A DNA stretch of 37,215 nt, from NCBI GenBank assembly GCA_017858735.1, contig JAFMBH010000036.1, positions 1 to 37,215 of the forward strand. The letters run 5' to 3'. Every line of letters begins with the position of its first letter. The first letter of the stretch is position 1. The DNA comes from Bacteroidota bacterium (lineage in GTDB: Bacteria; Bacteroidota; Bacteroidia; Chitinophagales; Saprospiraceae). The notes beneath the pieces are model-generated. The model did not search any database and had not been told where the DNA came from. It saw only the letters and a list, made by a program, of their open reading frames with translations. Both the position numbers and the translations under genes were made by a program. Below are positions 35,014 to 37,215 of this stretch, one piece after another.

Positions 35014-36354
35014 TCACAAGAATAATAGTTCTAGTTCAGGAATAGCTTCCGATAAAGTAAAAACAATAACTTTATCTCCTTTAATCAATACAAAATCTCC
35101 ATTTGGAAGAAAACTATCTTCGTCTCGGATTACCCCCGCAATAAAAGCATTTTTAGGGAAGTTGATTGATTTTAATGGCTTATTTAAAAGATTAATGTCC
35201 TTTTCTAACGAAAATTCTATAATTTCAGCATCGACCCCGTGCAAACTTGTAATTGCTTTAACAGAGCCTTTTCTCACGAATCTAAAGATGTTATTCGCGG
35301 CAATAAGTTTCTTATTTATCAGAGTATCCACGCCAATATCCTGCGACATGTGCGTGTAAATTTTACTTTCTACCTGGGCTATTGTTTTGTAAACACCAAA
35401 ATTCTTAGCGGTCAGACAGGCAATAATATTGGTTTCCGAATTATCTGTCAGCGCTAAAAAAACATCACTTTTACCTAATCCATCTTCCTTAAGCGTTTCA
35501 AAATCAGAGTATTCTGCCTTTATAACCAAAGTATTATTCAACAACTCATTTAACTCTTTGCACCTATTCTTATCTTTTTCAAAAATAGTAACTCTGTATT
35601 CTTTTTCCAGCATACTTGCTGCAAGAAATCCTTGTGCATTGCCTCCAAGAATAGCAATATTTTTTATGGCTTTATCCTTCTTACCAATTAATTGCTGTAA
35701 AATTTTAATTTTCTCCTTTTTCGATATAAAATAAACATGGTCATTTTTTTGAAAAACAGTATCTCCATTAGGAATGATTGTTTCAAAACTTCTTAAAATA
35801 GCCAAAACCCTAATATCTAAATCTTTGGCAAAATGAGGAAAATCAATCAAACTTAAACCAATTAATGGAGAATTTTCATCCAGCGTTACCCCGGTTACAC
35901 TTATTTTACCCTCCTCAAAATCGAAAACGTCAGTGAAAGAACATTGCTTCACCAATCTGTATATTTCCTCAACGGCTAATTGTCTTGGAGAAATAAGCAG
36001 ATCTATTCCCAACTTTTCAAAAACCTCCTTATTGGTATTTACTAAATATTCAGGATTATTTACCCTGGCAATGGTTTGTTTAGCTCCTAACTTTTTTGCT
36101 AAAATACAGGAAATTAAATTTGAATTTTCGAGGGTTGTAACCGCCAGAAATAAATCGGCACTTTTAACATTAGCCCTACTCAGGACTTCAAAAGAAGTGG
36201 CATCACCCTTTATTGTTAACAAATCCAGATGTCCAGCGGAATAATCCAAAACATCTTGATTCGAATCTATCAAGATAATATCTTGATTTTCAATAGACAA
36301 TAGCTGAGCCAAATGAAAACCGACATCTCCAGCCCCTGCAATGATAATTTTCAT
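35014..36354 (-). CDS. trkA: TrkA potassium transporter regulatory subunit
   Basis: A 446-residue peripheral regulator with two RCK units, each an N-lobe and C-lobe. The first Rossmann site is IIIAGAGDVG with the acidic LIDSN end; the second is AILGGNAQG (variant of the usual glycine-rich loop) with FEKDKN. NAD(H)/ATP binding in these lobes gates TrkH (family knowledge). Start: ATG at 36354 (MKIIIAGAG); the longer frame uses TTG. It is first in the trkA-trkH operon. Several long frames on the opposite strand inside this gene are shadows. Confidence 0.92.
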   Translation of the reverse strand: MKIIIAGAGDVGFHLAQLLSIENQDIILIDSNQDVLDYSAGHLDLLTIKGDATSFEVLSRANVKSADLFLAVTTLENSNLISCILAKKLGAKQTIARVNNPEYLVNTNKEVFEKLGIDLLISPRQLAVEEIYRLVKQCSFTDVFDFEEGKISVTGVTLDENSPLIGLSLIDFPHFAKDLDIRVLAILRSFETIIPNGDTVFQKNDHVYFISKKEKIKILQQLIGKKDKAIKNIAILGGNAQGFLAASMLEKEYRVTIFEKDKNRCKELNELLNNTLVIKAEYSDFETLKEDGLGKSDVFLALTDNSETNIIACLTAKNFGVYKTIAQVESKIYTHMSQDIGVDTLINKKLIAANNIFRFVRKGSVKAITSLHGVDAEIIEFSLEKDINLLNKPLKSINFPKNAFIAGVIRDEDSFLPNGDFVLIKGDKVIVFTLSEAIPELELLFL

Positions 36355-36469
36355 GAAACTGACATTCAATAATTAAAATGCAATTTTACCAAAATTTGAG
36401 GAATACTTTGTTCATAAAAATATATTCTACTGTTATTTTAATTATCAGAGCCATTCTTAAAGAAATGAT

Positions 36470-36811
36470 TTACCAATTCCAGAAATCAAGGGTACTGAAT
36501 TTTTCAGGTATCCGGGGACTTTCCGGCATACTCCTTTTCTCTTTTCCTGTTTTTTGTGTTTTTGACATATTTCCAAGAAGACCGGAAATTACCTGAGGTG
36601 CAGAATATCCGTAGGAAAGCGCTTCGGTAATACTATTAGACTCTAATAACTGCACAGTTACCATACCAAGAATTAGTAAAAAAATAAATCCTACATAAAA
36701 ATTGATAGATTTGAGATAGCCGGGTAAACTCAGTTGATACCGATTATTTATTATTCTTAACAAATCGGGAATGGCGCCACCGATAAGTCCGTAAAGAAGA
36801 AATTCATTCAT
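36470..36811 (-). CDS. Small membrane protein, three TM segments
   Basis: A 113-residue protein starting MNEFLLYGLIGGAIPDLLRI. Two to three hydrophobic segments are seen (about 4-20, 38-55 and a weaker one near 65-80), followed by a polar tail with many Lys, Pro and Ser (SKTQKTGKEKRSMPESPR). I do not recognise a family; a holin- or regulatory-like small integral membrane protein is conceivable but unsupported. On the minus strand upstream of trkA with a 115-base gap. A 72-codon plus-strand frame overlapping it (36378-36596) is judged a shadow. Confidence 0.5.
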   Translation of the reverse strand: MNEFLLYGLIGGAIPDLLRIINNRYQLSLPGYLKSINFYVGFIFLLILGMVTVQLLESNSITEALSYGYSAPQVISGLLGNMSKTQKTGKEKRSMPESPRIPEKFSTLDFWNW

Positions 36812-36888
36812 AAAAACGATTATTTAATGAAAAATGATGAAAAAGATTTACATTAGATTATAATTTACAGCACCTAAAACTTTCAATT

Positions 36889-37215
36889 ATGAAATTACAT
36901 TACCTCTCACTTAAAATGTTATTAACGGTCTCTTTGGTTACTTTTGCTCAAGCTACGCTTTTTTCACAGATAACCGACCCAAAAGCTACAGAAGTTTGGG
37001 AACCGGAGCCAAGAAAAATCACTCCCGTAGTTGACAATATGCCTCCGTCTGATGCTATCATTTTATTTGACGGTAAAAACATGGAAGCCTGGACCGATTT
37101 AAAAGGCAATGCTTGTCCATGGCAAATATCAGAAAGCTTTCTAACCGTAGTTCCAAAAACCGGAGATATCAAAACTAAAAAGCAATTTGGCGACTGTCAA
37201 ATACACATAGAATGG
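36889..37215 (+). CDS. DUF1080 (3-keto-disaccharide hydrolase-like) protein, 3' partial
   Basis: The first 109 codons of a secreted protein, cut by the window end. MKLHYLSLKMLLTVSLVTFAQ then a cleavable region (ATLFSQ) form a Sec signal. From about residue 60, AIILFDGKNMEAW, PWQI and LTVVPKTGDIKTKKQFGD are the clear opening of the DUF1080 beta-jelly-roll domain. DUF1080 proteins, recently linked to hydrolysis of 3-keto-glycosides, are often found with Gfo/Idh/MocA dehydrogenases, one of which lies at 2992. The gene continues beyond base 37215. Confidence 0.85.
   Translation, partial: MKLHYLSLKMLLTVSLVTFAQATLFSQITDPKATEVWEPEPRKITPVVDNMPPSDAIILFDGKNMEAWTDLKGNACPWQISESFLTVVPKTGDIKTKKQFGDCQIHIEW

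Noticed and set aside
35429-36244. Two plus-strand frames of about 100 codons inside trkA
   Set aside because: They are antisense to a full-length, motif-complete TrkA and have Ser/Phe-rich compositions typical of shadow frames.
36378-36596. 72-codon plus-strand frame between trkA and the small membrane gene
   Set aside because: It is mostly antisense to the better-supported minus-strand membrane protein and shows no family resemblance.

Overview
The window looks like chromosomal DNA from an environmental, carbohydrate-degrading member of the Bacteroidota. The evidence is AT-rich DNA, start codons with almost no Shine-Dalgarno sequence, promoter-like boxes of the TTTG / TAnnTTTG type, many Sec or lipobox-bearing exported hydrolases, a Tat-exported Gfo/Idh/MocA oxidoreductase and a DUF1080 protein. 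I see no rRNA, tRNA, CRISPR array, IS element or prophage, and no SusC/SusD pair.

Layout. 1-2888: the 3' part of a serine-hydrolase/D-aminoacylase fusion, coupled to a GNAT acetyltransferase. 2902-4513: promoter, Tat-exported oxidoreductase and terminator. 4556-5085: a ParDE-type toxin-antitoxin remnant with an intact antitoxin, a frame-broken toxin and a palindromic operator, followed by about 0.5 kb of apparently empty DNA. 5544-8920: MFS sugar transporter and ROK kinase (minus strand), divergent from a HAD phosphatase and a lipoprotein. 8883-16237: a GT-C-like membrane protein and a carboxylesterase (minus), divergent from the tight group GH20 hexosaminidase - NagX - SIS sugar-isomerase protein (plus). 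16238-24234: membrane protein, D-threonine-aldolase/D-serine-dehydratase-like enzyme, GH2 glycosidase, CHAD-like protein, GlcNAc-6-sulfatase-like sulfatase and a small lipoprotein, in short alternating units. 24302-33552: mostly housekeeping genes (creatininase family, Pif1-like helicase, RsmB-type RNA methyltransferase, WbqC, TM2/TPR/SHOCT protein, SDR, an unknown protein, RarA), plus a 47-residue single-TM protein too short for usual ORF cut-offs. 33561-37215: TrkH-TrkA potassium uptake, a small membrane protein, and the start of a DUF1080 hydrolase cut by the window end.

Working picture (inference): 5.5-24 kb is an amino-sugar/glycan catabolic neighbourhood. The sulfatase, GH2 and GH20 enzymes could strip sulfate, a Gal- or uronate-type sugar and GlcNAc from a sulfated glycan. 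NagX would handle the amino sugar, and the MFS and ROK proteins would take up and phosphorylate the monosaccharide. D-amino-acid enzymes nearby (D-aminoacylase fusion, DSD/DTA-like PLP enzyme) hint at peptidoglycan-type substrates as an alternative. The clearest small-scale surprises are the decayed toxin beside an intact antitoxin and operator, and the two-enzyme fusion at the left edge.
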